The notes: generated from the letters alone by a model not told the origin. Positions 11,201 through 22,985 are shown, counted from the stretch's first letter. The stretch: 64,000 bases of DNA from Tanytarsus gracilentus (GCA_038502055.1 JAXRKN010000045.1:10839501-10903500), one strand, 5' to 3'. Numbers and translations: made by a program.

Positions 11201-14095
11201 CTTAAAAAGTTAAGTGCCAACCTAGATTTTAAATCACATCAAATTAAATCACAAATTCTTCTGACTTTTGTGTTTAGAAAGCAACAAATTTACTTAAGTG
11301 ACATCCTCATAAGCTAATTTTACATCACCGCTATCACAGAGAGCGAAGAAAGAGAATAACCGAGTTGCGCATACAAAATCATCGAGAGCACGTTCAACAG
11401 CATGATCGCTTCCAATGGAAAGTAAAAGTAGTTTTGTATGTGCTTTGCATTTGACAGCGAGTGTCTGGAGATTACAAGCTAGTGTGTGCATTGGCGAAAG
11501 GACGGCACAAAGCAACCTCGTGATGGTTAACCTTCAGACAAGAGCGAGGCAATTAATTATTATTTGCGGCATTAGAAGAGAGTTTTGGTGTTGAGATGAA
11601 ATTGCACACAAAAGTTTTTTTATATTTAAGCTTGTGAATCAATAAATGATTATCAAAAATTGAGAGAAAAAAAATTATTTTTAACTTTCATGTTTTTAAG
11701 AAAATTTCTGTTTGAAATTTTTTGAACTCTTTAATTTTTTTTCAACGAACTTTTTTGATTCAAATATTTATTTTTTTTAAGTCGCAAAATTTGGGTTCGA
11801 ATCCCATCATTTAAATTTTTAATTAAGTAAAATTATTTCTTCTAATTCCAAATTCAACAGATGATTGAAATATTCTTCCAGACACGTGATGACCGTTTCG
11901 ATTTATAATCCACTAAAATTGATTACCGAAACATCTGCACTTTCAGCGCTTCGAGATTTCTTAATTTTTTCTTCTCGCTCGACCATCACAAAAGAGGTCT
12001 TAATTATCAAGTTTTTTCCTTCTCATTGAATCGAGAATCATCGACTCTTCAAACAGCAGCCGTGTCGATGATTCTTAAAAAATAAAAATGCGAGAATGAC
12101 GCCAAGCTGGCTGGCAGAGCCAAAACAAGCATTCTTATCGACTCGAAGACAAAAACAAGTGCCTCATTAGCAACTTCTTTATAAAGTCATAAAAAAGAAT
12201 ATTTTTTTATACATTTGAAAATTGGGACGACAAAAAAAAGCGATGGCTAATCGGCCGCGTAGAGTTGCACACACAAAAGCACATTGCAAAATGATGGCAA
12301 TAAATCTCTCGATTGTAGTCATTTTTAAAAATGCCTCGGATGATCTTTCTTCTTCTTAAAAGCTTACACGAAAATTGCAGTCGCGTTGTGAATGCATAAG
12401 CTTTATGAGGCAATCACTCACAGCAAGTACTGCGTTAAAAAACCATTTTTTTCGGTTAATTTTTGACCTTCACGTTCATGAGATTCATGAGAGATTTTTG
12501 GTGTGATCAAAGCAGAGTTTTTGCAACATTGTTCACGAGATGAAAATTTGCATTAGGAAATGAGAATGAATAATTTGGATTTGCTTTATTGTGGAGAATA
12601 CTTGAAGTCTGAAAGAATTTCCGTTCATTCGATTTAAGGGAGGAAATGTGCAAGATCTGAGAACCGTGATTGAAAAATTTGTTTTTGAGATTTTATTTAA
12701 AATTTCTTACGATAAAAAAATATTAAAAAATTAATTTGTGATATTTTGAGAAAAAATATTTCAAGTACCAGTATCAACCTCAACAGATTTTTTTTATCAT
12801 ATTTTTTAAGGATTCGAACCCAATTTTTAACAATTTTTCTCAAACTAAATTTTTTCTCATTTAATCTCTTCCAGAGTTTTTTCGCACTCAATAATTCACT
12901 TCACGATTAACACAATTTTAATTTTAAATTAGTGCAATGATGGAGCTTCCACACAAAAAGAGAGAAACTAGTTGTTCTAGTGCCTATTAAAACGGAATTT
13001 CGTTCTTCTTTTCTCTTCTATACATCTAAAAATTCTTTCACAGCCGCATCATCATCAACAATAATGTGTTGCCCACTTTATAACTTTATAAACTCGCACA
13101 TGCGGCTGACCATCATCCCGTGATTAGTTCCAACTGCACATTTTCATGAGCCGATGATGCTGAGAAGCGAAAAGAATTGGCTCTTCTTTCTTCTCTCGGC
13201 GGCGCACTCACATTCATTCGCACGAACCAGATATATTCGGTTTAAAAGCGAGGAAATAACAGTACACGACGAGAGTGAGAGATGTTTTGAAGCTTTTATT
13301 AATCTGAAGCTGTCCATGCTACTGCTACTTTTTTTTCTTCTTAAAATATTCACAAAACCACTGAAAAACTTTTATTTATGGCGCCAAACATTCCTTTATG
13401 TCTCAATTAAAAGAAATTTTTGTAGAAAGGTGCGTGAGAGAAAAATTAGGCCAAATAGTAAATAAATGTGAAGAGTTGAAGGTCGCAAGAAATGAGAAAA
13501 AATTACTTTTTTGGAGTGCTGTCAATTAAAATTGATTTGAAGCATTGCGACATGGCTTGAAAATAAATTTATGATTTTTTTATTATTTTTAGACTTTAAA
13601 ATATTTTTTTAACGATGAAAAATTTATTAAATTTTTCTAAAGTTCATGGTGTTACATTTTATGGTGTTTAATTTTATCAATTTTTATGCGAAAAATCACA
13701 AAATAAAACACTAGATTTTTTAAAGAAATATCCAGATTTAATATCAAAATTTTTTTATATATTTTTTTCATTTTTTAAAATTTAAAAATTAATTTTTAGA
13801 ATTTTTAAAACATTTTTTTTGCTAGTTTAATTTTTTTAAATTACAAAATGCAGTTTTTGAATTCAAAATTAATCTTTTTCACATAAACGTCTTCATAAAT
13901 AATCAAACGCTCTATTTTCACCCAACAATGTTTCACATAAATCTTCACATGCTCAAAATAGGCCATCAACCGACATATAAATATTTTTTTCTTTAATTCC
14001 AGTAAATAATCAAAAGTGAAACACATTTTTTATACTGGAAACTTGAACTCACCTGCAGCACATAGAACTAGTGCAACTTTCCATAATTTAGTCAT
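5220..14095 (-). CDS. Skeletor: Skeletor (DM13 and DOMON domain protein)
   Basis: Eight coding exons, complement(join(5220..7019, 7076..7269, 7325..8107, 8439..8538, 8808..8893, 8948..9121, 9530..10030, 14053..14095)), 1226 aa. All donors are GTGAG/GTAA-like and all phases agree. Exon 1 encodes only a hydrophobic signal peptide (MTKLWKVALVLCAA). The protein then has two DM13 repeats (about 20-265; YDGEGPAAYFYVG and YDGTAPDAKFWVG mark equivalent strands), a DOMON domain (about 275-430; KLDDNEYMSFGVSG), a Gln/Pro-rich linker (about 445-520), a conserved block with HVGWGISWYINGLLIPEINV and PTGVGRICNW, then YYQCFTHRYLGWKINV (about 540-720), and a long disordered, Pro-rich tail. DM13 and DOMON pairs are thought to act in redox or haem-type chemistry outside the cell; Drosophila Skeletor is also described as a spindle-matrix protein. 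The signal peptide seen here favours a secreted form. Confidence 0.95.
10485..10495 (-). repeat. B-box-like 11-mer, copy 1
   Basis: GGTTCGAATCC on the minus strand, identical to a tRNA T-arm core (internal promoter B box). No tRNA cloverleaf or A box was found around it. Part of a five-copy set. Confidence 0.4.
11794..11804 (+). repeat. B-box-like 11-mer, copy 2
   Basis: GGTTCGAATCC on the plus strand, extended to TGGGTTCGAATCCCA... with a 4-5 bp T-arm-like stem. No surrounding tRNA was found. Confidence 0.4.
12810..12820 (-). repeat. B-box-like 11-mer, copy 3
   Basis: GGTTCGAATCC on the minus strand, with TTTAAGGATTCGAACC on the plus strand as in copies 1 and 5. Confidence 0.4.
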
Positions 14096-14358
14096 AATGA
14101 CAGATAATTGTGTTGAGACTCTCGCTCAAGAATTTATGTTGATTATTTGCTTTCGTTTAACTATCACTTTTTTTATTTTATCACCTTTTTCTTATTTGTC
14201 AAATCGTCGTCTGAACTTTTAAAGATTGAAAATCCTCAATTTTTATGTAAATTTTTTCATCACACACCGAATTTTTTTTAATACATTAATTTTTTTATGT
14301 AACAACTCTTTTATTTCTCGTCGATAAATATTTTTTTGCTGCTCCTTTTCAGACCATC

Positions 14359-14386
14359 TTAACGCAACGAGACTAGGCGAGAAACT
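14359..14386 (-). promoter_or_regulatory. Candidate Inr + DPE core promoter of Skeletor
   Basis: On the minus strand an arthropod initiator TTCAGTTT places A(+1) at 14386. At exactly +28 to +32 the sequence is AGATG, a full match to the DPE consensus RGWYV. The start codon is 290 nt downstream with no intervening gene. Spacing and orientation fit a TATA-less Inr/DPE promoter. Assigned from motifs only. Confidence 0.45.
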
Positions 14387-17246
14387 GAATGTGAAGTGAG
14401 TTGAATTCTTTTATGCAGAAGTCTTTCGTGCTGCTTTTTGTGCTTTTTTTCTCCGCTCACTCACGGAGCCGCCTGCCAGCTTTTGGCGGTGTGCTTTGCT
14501 GTATATTTTTCTCTCTCTCACAGACTCTCCCGAAAAGAGATTAAGCTCATGATGATGATGATAATCGCTATGGTAATGAGAGATCTCGGCGGTGTCGGAG
14601 CTTTTCTTGCTCGAAGATGATTTATTGGCAGATCATTCACTGGCATTTGCTAGTTACTTCTTTTGACACTCTGCGTGTTTATTACAAAACGAGAAAAAAA
14701 ATTGCAAAATTGAGCAAATCTTCATGTGCTTTTACATTTTTTATTGTGACCGTCGTTTTAATGGAAAAAAACTGGAAATGTCACTTGTCTACGGCTAACG
14801 TAATTAATAATTAAACACATGTGATTGTTGTTTGATGCATTTTGTAAATGAATAGTCGAGAACTATTTTTGTTACTTTTATGCTTTGTAAAATTATTCAA
14901 CTTTTTTAGTGTTCTAATAAAATCAAGTTTGGTGAGCTCACGTGAGGTTAACTAAAAAATTTATATTTTGTATTGACACATTTTAAAGTTTTACGATTTA
15001 GTTAATGAGGATTGAAATTAATGAGTGAATTATGAAATATTAAAAAATATTACACAAAATGGAAATTGCAATTATAATTAAGTGAATTTATTGATAATTA
15101 AAAACAGAGAATTTTAAAAAAACATTAGAAAGATTCTAAAAAATTGATTCAGAGCTTTTTAAAAATTTAAAGCTTAAAAATAATTTAGTTTAAAAAATAA
15201 CATTAAGAAATTTTAATTTTGAAGAAAGCTCATTTAAAAAGTTTTTTGAACATCATGCAACAAAAGCTTTTCGAAAGCTTCGAATTTTAAAAAAAGCTCA
15301 TTTAAAAGCTCGGGTATTAAAATACTAAAATATTTTTAATTAAACGCAGCCCTTAAAAATTTCTTAGTTTAATTGATTGATTGCTGATGGGTAGCGACAC
15401 AGAAAAAAATTCCTAATTTAGTTTTTAAGTAATTAAAATTCACCCCTTAAAAATGTTCGCCGGACGTCGGACATCAAATTTAATCTCAAAAGAGCAAAAA
15501 CAATTTTTTCTTTTGCACTTAATGTAAATCCCATCAAAAGCAAATTCCGGCAAAACGTCAAAACAATTCCTGCCAAATAAATAACTATTAAATCGCCATA
15601 AAATTCAAACCGTAAAAGTTCAAAATGCGCGACCGAGAGAGAAAAGATATTTCGCTGATAAAAAGAACAAAAAGAGTCATCAATGCTTCCGCTTTAAGTA
15701 GATGTCGGCGAAATCCATCGAGATAGAAGGAAAATATCTTTATTATAATACCTCGATATATGGGAATGAGAGCATCAAAGAGAAAGAATGTTTTGAGAAT
15801 AATCGCAGGATTTTCACAGCGAGAAACCCGCGACAATGCTGATCGATGTGAAAAATGCAATAAAAATTTTCATTCACAAAGATTTCATTCACGATCGTCG
15901 TAAATTTGTGTCGCTAATCTCCGATTTAACACCTCGCCTTTGTCGTTGTGCCGACATGCTAAAAACAAGATGTTCTAACATTAGAACACCATCGCCGAAA
16001 GACTTTATTTGGTTGCGGTAGAGAGCGCGCGATAATTTTATATTTTATTAAGCTGTTATCGTCATTTTCTCCTCTGCGATTCGCCGCGACACTTTTAAGT
16101 GGTGCTTTATTGATTGTTATTTTATTGGCTCTCTGTCTTTAAGAGCTACACTATGTGCCGCCTGAGAAGAGGAGGAAGATCAAAGAACCGTTTGGTGTGT
16201 GTTGAGGCTATAAATTCTAAATCGCTTAAAATGCGACATAAACAAATAGAGATTTTACTACTAATCGACCAATTTTGAGCTTTTCTCGTGTTTATCTTCA
16301 CCGATGCCACACACGTAATAAAGTATATTGTGTTTTTTTGCTGCTGCTAATTCCCACCAAGGATCTAAAGCGCTCGAAATTTTGAATTATTTTTTTTTCG
16401 TTGCAGAGTTGGTGATTGAATTAAAGAACTTTTTTGGAGCTTTTACGCGAGAACTACCTGTTAATATCAACACCAGTACGAGGAGCTTTTTTGTGTATAA
16501 AGCTTTTTACAAACCTGCAGAAAAAGTTTGAAAAACATTAAAAATATTTTTAAATAATTTAAAAATACTTTAAAAGCATTTTATTGAAAGTTTGACTTTT
16601 TTAAATATTCAAATGTTTCTAATTTTTTAAATTTCATAAAAAGCTTTTAAGATTTTTTTATTTTTGTTTAAAATTTTAACGTTGGCTTAAATTATAAATT
16701 AGAAAAAGCTCAATTCTTTGAATTTTAAAAGCTTTTTGAAAAGCTTTTAACAAAAGTTTCAAAAAGCTTTTTGCGCTTTTTTCTTTTTTACATTATTATG
16801 AGCTTTTGATTAGTTTTATTCAACATCGTCATTTTTCCAACTCTGAAAATTTAGCGTTAAATCTTCTTTGTCGCCAAAGCGACCAAAACATGTGCTATTA
16901 AGGAAGAGCTTAATAATAATATACTCTCTGCAATATCCTCTTCGCCAACTCATATGTGACGACGTGGCGCTTACCGTTTGACCATATAAAGGGAAATTTA
17001 ACGACAAATGTGTCTTTGAAAATATTAACACCCACAATTTTGAGCTTCTGATATTAAAAATGATTTGATTAGTCATCAAAAATTTTCATGCGAAAATAAT
17101 TCTGAGAAAAAGATTATTTTTGTTATCAATTCTTGACTGAAAAAAAATTAATTTCATCTCTCAGTCTCTCGTTAAGCTTTAAAGAGTGATGTTAACTACT
17201 TAGATTGTAATTTTTATTCAGTTTACTCAGAATTGTGATAAAAGCG
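14387..17246. other. Gene-free region between Skeletor and astacin
   Basis: About 2.9 kb without a supported gene. The stretch around 15900-16330 is less AT-rich than its surroundings and could be regulatory. Around 15250-15310 and 16560-16800 the palindrome AAAAGCTTTT and variants recur many times. Open frames here are short and show no family signature. Confidence 0.5.
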
Positions 17247-18063
17247 ATGAATAATTTATTTGGAATTTTGATTATTTTTGTTACGATTAATTTTGAATTA
17301 AGAGGTAAAATTTTGATCAATTAATTAATTAATAAAATAATAATTTTTTTATTTTTAGTTGATGCTTTTAAACCACTTAACCGATTACCCCGACATAATG
17401 CTAAAATTAATACATTTCGATGGACAAACGCAGTAATTCCTTATCGCATTGACATGACAAATTACAGTAAGAATTCGTAAATTTAATCATTCTTCGTATA
17501 CTTAATTAAATTAATTAATTTCAGCCCTCAATCACGTTCAAAAACTAAAAAATGCAATGAAAATCATTGAAAATTCAACATGTATAAAATTCATTGAGAA
17601 AACACACGAAAAAGATTTTGTGACCATAACTGGAAATTCATATCATTGTGGAACTAAAATTGGTCGTCGAGGTGGCGAACAAATTCTTTCGATTCTCAAC
17701 AATGAAAGTTGCTTTCGAACTTCATCAATTCTTCACGAATTTTTACACATTCTTGGATTTCATCACATGCATTTAAGTGGAAATCGAGATGAGTTTGTGA
17801 AAATTGTTTGGAAAAATATAAAACCAGAAAAATGGAGAAAATTCAGAATTCGCGATAATCTTCAAGATTTAGACGTCGAATATGATTACGAGAGCATCAT
17901 GCACTATTCCGAATATGCACACACTAAAAATGGAAATAAAACAATGATTCCACTGTCTGCTGTCTCAATAGGTCAACGAGAGTCGTTAAGTGAGAAGGAC
18001 ATTTTAAAAATTAAAAGACTTTACGATTGCGATGAAATTAATGAAATTCAAAAAGATCAATAA
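17247..18063 (+). CDS. Astacin family zinc metalloprotease (M12A), short form
   Basis: Three exons, join(17247..17304, 17359..17466, 17525..18063), 234 aa. Exon 1 encodes a signal peptide (MNNLFGILIIFVTINF). The rest is a single astacin domain: RWTNAVIPYRID near the mature N-terminus, active site HEFLHILGFHH (three His ligands and Glu present), Met-turn SIMHY with the Tyr ligand, and four Cys in the usual positions (STC, YHC, ESC, YDC). The residue after the third zinc His is Met, not the Glu usual in astacins. The propeptide is almost absent and there are no EGF or CUB domains, as in many insect gut or male accessory gland astacins. Secreted protein digestion is the likely role; the substrate is unknown. 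A TCAGT initiator with A at 17220 lies 27 nt upstream of the ATG. Confidence 0.92.
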
Positions 18064-18708
18064 AAAAAGTTTTTTAATAACTTCATAAATTTTCATTCTC
18101 ATTTGCTTAAAGCGACTTTTATTTTCTCTTAAAAGTTTTCGAGTGAAATTTTTTACCTGTCATAAGTTTGGAGTTTTGCCAAATGCCAAACATGTTAAGA
18201 AATTATTAAATATATTTTAACATTTGATGATTTAATTTGTGCGAGATTCAACATTTTATGTAATTTAAATTTAACTGAAGAAAAATAAAAATGTGAATGT
18301 TAAATGTTGAATGAAATATTCAAAATAAAGGTTCGAATCCTAAAATTCAAATAAAAATTAATTTTATGGATGTGGTCATTTTTTTAAAAATTGCAATTTT
18401 TTTTCCTTCCAAAATTCTATTAATTAAATCACATGAAAAATTAATGACTCACCGCTTCCTTAATTTCTACCCACCTAATTAACTCTCAATTTCTCTCACA
18501 CTAATTTTCTCTCTTCTTTCTCTCAGCTTACGCTCAGACGATCATGAAATCGAAGGGAGAAAAGAAAAGAATTATTTGTCTACGAATCAGTTGAAGTTCA
18601 GAAGCCGACGAAAATTAGTTAAACGAAAGAGAATTTTTTCACTTTATCAGTTTGTTCTTAAATTGAATTTTAAAAGAAATTTTCGCATCAAAAAATATTC
18701 TTAAAGTG
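18064..18708. other. Gap between astacin and PHYHD1-like gene
   Basis: About 645 bp, AT-rich. It contains a plus-strand GGTTCGAATCC at 18330-18340 and initiator-like TCAGT motifs with A at 18589 and 18649, which could serve the dioxygenase gene starting at 18709. No other feature. Confidence 0.4.
18330..18340 (+). repeat. B-box-like 11-mer, copy 4
   Basis: Perfect GGTTCGAATCC on the plus strand, in the 3' flank of the astacin gene. No tRNA fold around it. Confidence 0.4.
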
Positions 18709-21541
18709 ATGGCAAGCGAAATTATTGATCGTGTAAGATGAATTGAGTGACTTTCAAGTGTGCCGCATGCTAAACAATTATTGCACGATGACTCAAACAT
18801 ATATAATTTTTCTCTATCGCTATTTTTACATATGACGCTGAACTAAATTTAGCGGAAAAAGTCTAAAAAAGAAATTAAACATATTTTTAAAAATAATCTC
18901 TCGCAATAAAAATGAGCATTTTGTATCAAGTGTGAACGGATTAAATTACTTAAAGTCATCAAAAGAAAACATATGGTCGGAATTAAGTGAAATTCTGGTG
19001 ATTTCATAAAGAGGAATGCAAATTGCAGTTTGGGTGAAATTTGAGGAATTTAAAGAAATTTTTATAGAGGCCTGAATTCTTTTTAAAATAATTTTATATT
19101 TTTTTTAATTATTTTGTTTCAAAGTGGAAGCAAACAAGATTAAGTACTCACTTAATACACAATGATAAGAGTGATTTGATATAAGTTCTTTAAAAACATC
19201 ATAAATAATTTTTTACAATTTCACTATAAGAATTTTTTTATAAAAATAAATTTATTCAAAAAATTCTTTAATAAATTTTTTTCATTATTCTTTAAATAAC
19301 AAATTAAAATCCAGTTTTTTGCCTCACATTTTCAACCCACCCAATCAGCGATCACCACCTACTTACTAAAAATTCTTTACTCTCTCATCTGACACCCGAA
19401 TATACACACAATATGCATCTCCTCAAGTCTACTTTTATTTTTGTTATCGCAGAACTGCATTTTCTGTTCTCTGCTACACGAATGCTCGCATTGTAACCAA
19501 AAATAAATATTTAGTTTGAGAATGTTCGCCTCTTTGATTTTTTTAACGTGAGCCTGTTTTGTAATCAGCAACGTGTCTTCCGTGAATCATTTCCGTCACT
19601 AATTTGGCATCAACATTAAATCTCTCTTATTTTTTTATGTGTGGGATTTTTGAGTTGAGCGAAAGAAAGAATTTTAAATGCCTTACTCAGCTTGTCAATT
19701 GCGGGCAATTAGGAAAGGTCATGGCAATAATCAACATGTGGCATTACTTATTGGTCTTGAATAAATTTTAAACATGATAAGAAAATTTCATGCATTTTAG
19801 TTCGAACGTGATGGATATCTTGTCCTTGAGGACTTTTACAGTCCGGATGAGGTTGAGGAAATGCTGAAGGCTGGAAGACAGCTGCCATCACAAGCACCAA
19901 AGGAGGATCGAAGTGTCTTTCAAAATCAGGTAAATTTAGCAAAATTTAGAAATTTTATTCGTTGAAAATATTTTTCAAAATTATTTGAAATAAAAAACTT
20001 AACTCACACTTTCAAAAGGGTCGCGACACATATTTCATTGAGTCAGGTGACAAAATTCGATATTTCTTTGAGTCGGGTGCAATTGGCCCGAACAATGAAC
20101 TTTTGGTGCCCGAGGAGGTTTCACTCAATAAAGTGGGACATTCACTTGCGGTCGATCATCCGGTATTCAAAAAATTCACTTTCGATAATAGAATTCGTGA
20201 GGTTTGCTGGCAGTTGGGTTTTGAAAGACCGGCAATAGCACAGAGCATGTACATGTTCAAAAATCCAGGGGTTGGGGATGTGGTATCGAGTCATCAAGAT
20301 GGCACATACCTTCACACAGAGCCATCATCCGTTGTTGGCTTCTGGATTGCCCTTCAAGACGCAACTCTCGAAAATGGCTGCTTAAAATTTATTCCAAAAT
20401 CACACAAAAATGGAGTTCATCGTCGCTTTATTCGCAATCCCGACAAAGACTCAAATGAACTTTTAATTTACGATAAACCCGAGCCGATTTATCAAATGTC
20501 AAATTTCACAACATGTCCCGTCAAAGCCGGCACTCTTGTACTCATTCACTCTCAGTGCGTTCATCGCAGTGAGGCAAACAAATCAACTAATTCACGTCAC
20601 GCTTACACTTTTCACGTTATCGAAACAAAGGGTGCAAAATATGCGGAAGACAACTGGTTGCAACCACCAGAGTCATTTTCAATTCTTTACGAACGATAAA
20701 AAATTTAAATTTTTTGGAATTTTTTTGTATTATGAAATTTTTATAAATTGAATAAATTTTCATTTTGGCACTGAAAAATTTAAGTAACTAAAAATTTTAA
20801 CAGCTTAAAAATTTCTGCTTTCATAAAATCAGCTAACACTAAAAAAATCTCTTTTAGGGTCGCAACTTTAAATATTTCCTCGAGTCCAGCGATAAAATCA
20901 GTTTTTTCTTCGAGAAGGGCGCAATTGGAGGTAACAATGAACTTTTGATTCCCGAAGAGGTTTCACTCAATAAAGTCGGACATGCACTTGCGGTTTTGCA
21001 TCCGGTGTTTCGAAAATACACTTTCGATAACAGAATTCGTGAGCTTTGCTGGCAGTTGGGCTTTCAACGGCCAGCTGTCGCACAGAGCATGTACATGTTC
21101 AAAAATCCAAATATTGGTGCGTCAGTGTCGAGTCATCAGGATGGTTCTTACCTTCACACTGATCCATCTTCAGCTATTGGCTTCTGGATTGCTCTTGAGG
21201 ATGCAACTTTGGAAAATGGCTGCTTAAAGTTCATCAGAGCTTCCCACAAAAATGGAGTTCATCGTCGGTATATTCGAAATCCTGATAAAAGTTCAAAAGA
21301 CGTTTTAATTTACGATCGACCCGAGCCGGTTTATCAAATGTCAAATTTCACTGCTTGTCCCGTGAAAGCCGGCACTCTCGTGATTATTCACTCACAGTGC
21401 GTTCATCGAAGTGAAATTAACAGATCGAGTAAATCTCGTCACGCTTACACTTTTCACTGCATCGAGACACGAGGAACGAGATATTCAGCCGAAAATTGGT
21501 TGCAGCCAAATGAACCTTTTCCGATTCTCTATGAACGCTGA
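18709..21541 (+). CDS. Phytanoyl-CoA dioxygenase domain protein (PHYHD1-like) with alternative terminal exons
   Basis: Common exons 18709..18732 (MASEIIDR, donor GTAAGA) and 19801..19929, followed by either terminal exon A (20019..20699; 277 aa) or B (20858..21541; 278 aa). Both join in phase. PHYHD1 is an Fe(II)/2-oxoglutarate dioxygenase. FERDGYLVLEDFYSPDEVEE in the common part matches the family N-terminus. Each terminal exon starts GGT CGC after its own acceptor and carries the whole double-stranded beta-helix: HQDG (Fe ligands, A: His143/Asp145), VHRSE (distal His, A: His233), and SRHAYTFH (2-oxoglutarate Arg). The two exons are about 80% identical in protein. Each has its own AATAAA (20751-20756; 21616-21621). 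No second copy of the common exons lies in the 158 bp between A and B, so mutually exclusive last exons are the simplest reading. The tiny exon 1 is chosen for its strong donor and correct phase; it is the least certain part. Confidence 0.9.
20019..21541 (+). repeat. Tandem duplication of the dioxygenase catalytic exon
   Basis: Direct repeat of one coding exon: 20019..20699 and 20858..21541, separated by 158 bp holding the first stop, poly(A) signal and the second acceptor (CTTTTAG). The reading frame is intact in both copies, all metal ligands are kept, and differences are scattered. Many are conservative, which suggests both copies are under selection. Confidence 0.9.
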
Positions 21542-21683
21542 AAAAAAAATTGATTAATTTAACTTAAATATTTTTGGAATTTTTATATGCAACTTTTTTG
21601 TAGTTTGATTTGAAAAATAAATATTTAAATTTAAAAAATATAAATGAAGGAGAAGCACCATTAATTTTTTTTATTACATTTAA

Positions 21684-21694
21684 GGATTCGAACC
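21684..21694 (-). repeat. B-box-like 11-mer, copy 5
   Basis: Perfect GGTTCGAATCC on the minus strand, in the convergent gap between the dioxygenase and NIT2. Its flank TTTAAGGATTCGAACC is shared with copy 3. Confidence 0.4.
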
Positions 21695-21767
21695 TTCGAT
21701 TTGGAAAATTTAAAATTTCAATTTTTATTTTGTATGCAAATTTTATTAGATTTTTCTCACTAAAATA

Positions 21768-22660
21768 TTATTTTTCAACAGTATCATAAACGTCACTTCT
21801 GCGTTGTCCAAAAATTGGGATATTTTTGCGAACAGTTTCCACATTTGAAAGATCTAAAAAAATAATTAAGAATTTTAAATTTTATATAAAAATTTAAATA
21901 TTTTTTTTTTACCCATTTCAACGACAAAAACTTCTTCTTCAGCTTCCACTTGATGGAGAACTTTACCCCATGGGTCGCACACTAAAGAATGACCCCATGC
22001 AACATAAGAGGCTTCAATGTCTCTGGCTGGTGATATCATTGCCACATAAAGTTGATTATCATTCGCGCGAGCTCTTGCCAACAACTCCCAATGCAATGGT
22101 CCAGTTTTCATATTAAATGCACCTGGATAAACAAGAAGATTGCATCCTTTTTTACGATACAATTTAGCCAGTTCCTCGAAGCGAACATCATAACAAATTC
22201 CAATTCCGATTTTAAAATCTCTCACATTAATGATCGCCAAATTTTCGCCAGCATTTAAATTGTCCGATTCCTTAAAAGTTATTTCGCCAGGAATGTCGAT
22301 GTCAAATAAATGCATTTTTCGATATTTTGCGAGGAGTTCGCCATTTTTTCCCCAAACAGTTGCTGTGTTATAAAGTTTATTGCCATCACGCTCAGGAATT
22401 GTCCCGATTAAAATAATTTTGAGCTCTTTAGCAATTTGTGAGAGTAAAGTGGTTGTCTCGCCAGGAATAGCTTCTGCATATTCGGGAAAGTAACTCGTGC
22501 CATAAGGTGAATTAAAGCACTCTGGGAGACTCACTAGTTCAGCACCTTTAGATTTAGCCTCTCGAATTTTATTCAAAGCTCGAGAAACATTTTCAGTTTT
22601 ATTGGCACCAACTTTTAATTGAATGCAGCCAATTTTCAATGTTCTCGACAACTTATCCAT
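21768..22660 (-). CDS. NIT2: Omega-amidase NIT2
   Basis: Two exons, complement(join(21768..21853, 21913..22660)), 277 aa (human NIT2 is 276). The enzyme hydrolyses alpha-ketoglutaramate and alpha-ketosuccinamate to the keto acids and ammonia. The nitrilase-fold triad is visible: Glu in SLPECFNSPYG (about 47), Lys in KYRKMHLF (about 115) and Cys in GICYD (about 156). HLFDIDIPG, YPGAFNMKTGPLHWELL and YVAWGHS are further family blocks. The short last exon (NVETVRKNIPIFGQRRSDVY) matches the known C-terminus. I start at the ATG at 22660 (MDKLSRTLKIGCIQL). The frame runs eight codons further upstream but only to a GTG, and the shorter form fits the family length. Head-to-head with CTF8. Confidence 0.96.
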
Positions 22661-22985
22661 GATTGAATTAAAAAATTTGATCACTCGAAAGCTCTTTTTA
22701 AAGAATTTTCATGAGAAATTGAGTTCTATTGTGGCTAAGATAAGCGACGATCAGCTGAGTGTGGTCAAGGCATGAAAACTTTATAATTTTTGAGTTACTC
22801 ATTGAGGTAATTTATGATTAAAATCATTAATTTAAACTTTAATCTAATCCAATTTTTAATCTAACCTTGGTTTTAAAAAACCGTTAAAAAGTTTTGAATT
22901 TAAATAATTTTTTTTCGAGTGTCGACGCCTTAATATAATTTTTCCCGCTCTTTTTAGTTTTTATTATTTTCACAACATTTGAAAA
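22661..22985. promoter_or_regulatory. Bidirectional promoter region NIT2 / CTF8
   Basis: 325 bp between two divergent start codons, so it must hold both promoters and 5' UTRs. A palindromic CGATCAGCTGAG segment (E-box-like CAGCTG) lies near 22748-22757. No TATA box seen. Assigned by position. Confidence 0.5.

Larger units (their letters stand above)
10031..14052 (-). other. First intron of Skeletor, 4.0 kb
   Basis: Gene-free intron separating the signal-peptide exon from the rest of Skeletor. Short random frames only. It contains three of the five perfect tRNA B-box-like 11-mers of the window (10485-10495, 11794-11804, 12810-12820). No other structure was recognised. Confidence 0.7.

Noticed and set aside
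11780..11820. tRNA gene at the perfect T-arm-like hairpin
   Set aside because: No acceptor stem, anticodon arm or A box upstream on the same strand.
19637..19717. Alternative first exon of the PHYHD1-like gene (starts MCGIFEL)
   Set aside because: It is in phase, but its sequence does not resemble the family and its donor is weak. The exon at 18709-18732 has a near-perfect donor and a better N-terminus.
20100..21541. Two separate tandem dioxygenase genes
   Set aside because: Only one copy of the N-terminal exons exists and the 158 bp between copies cannot hold another, so alternative last exons fit better.
22661..22684. Eight extra codons at the NIT2 start
   Set aside because: They would need a GTG start. 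The ATG at 22660 gives the usual family length.
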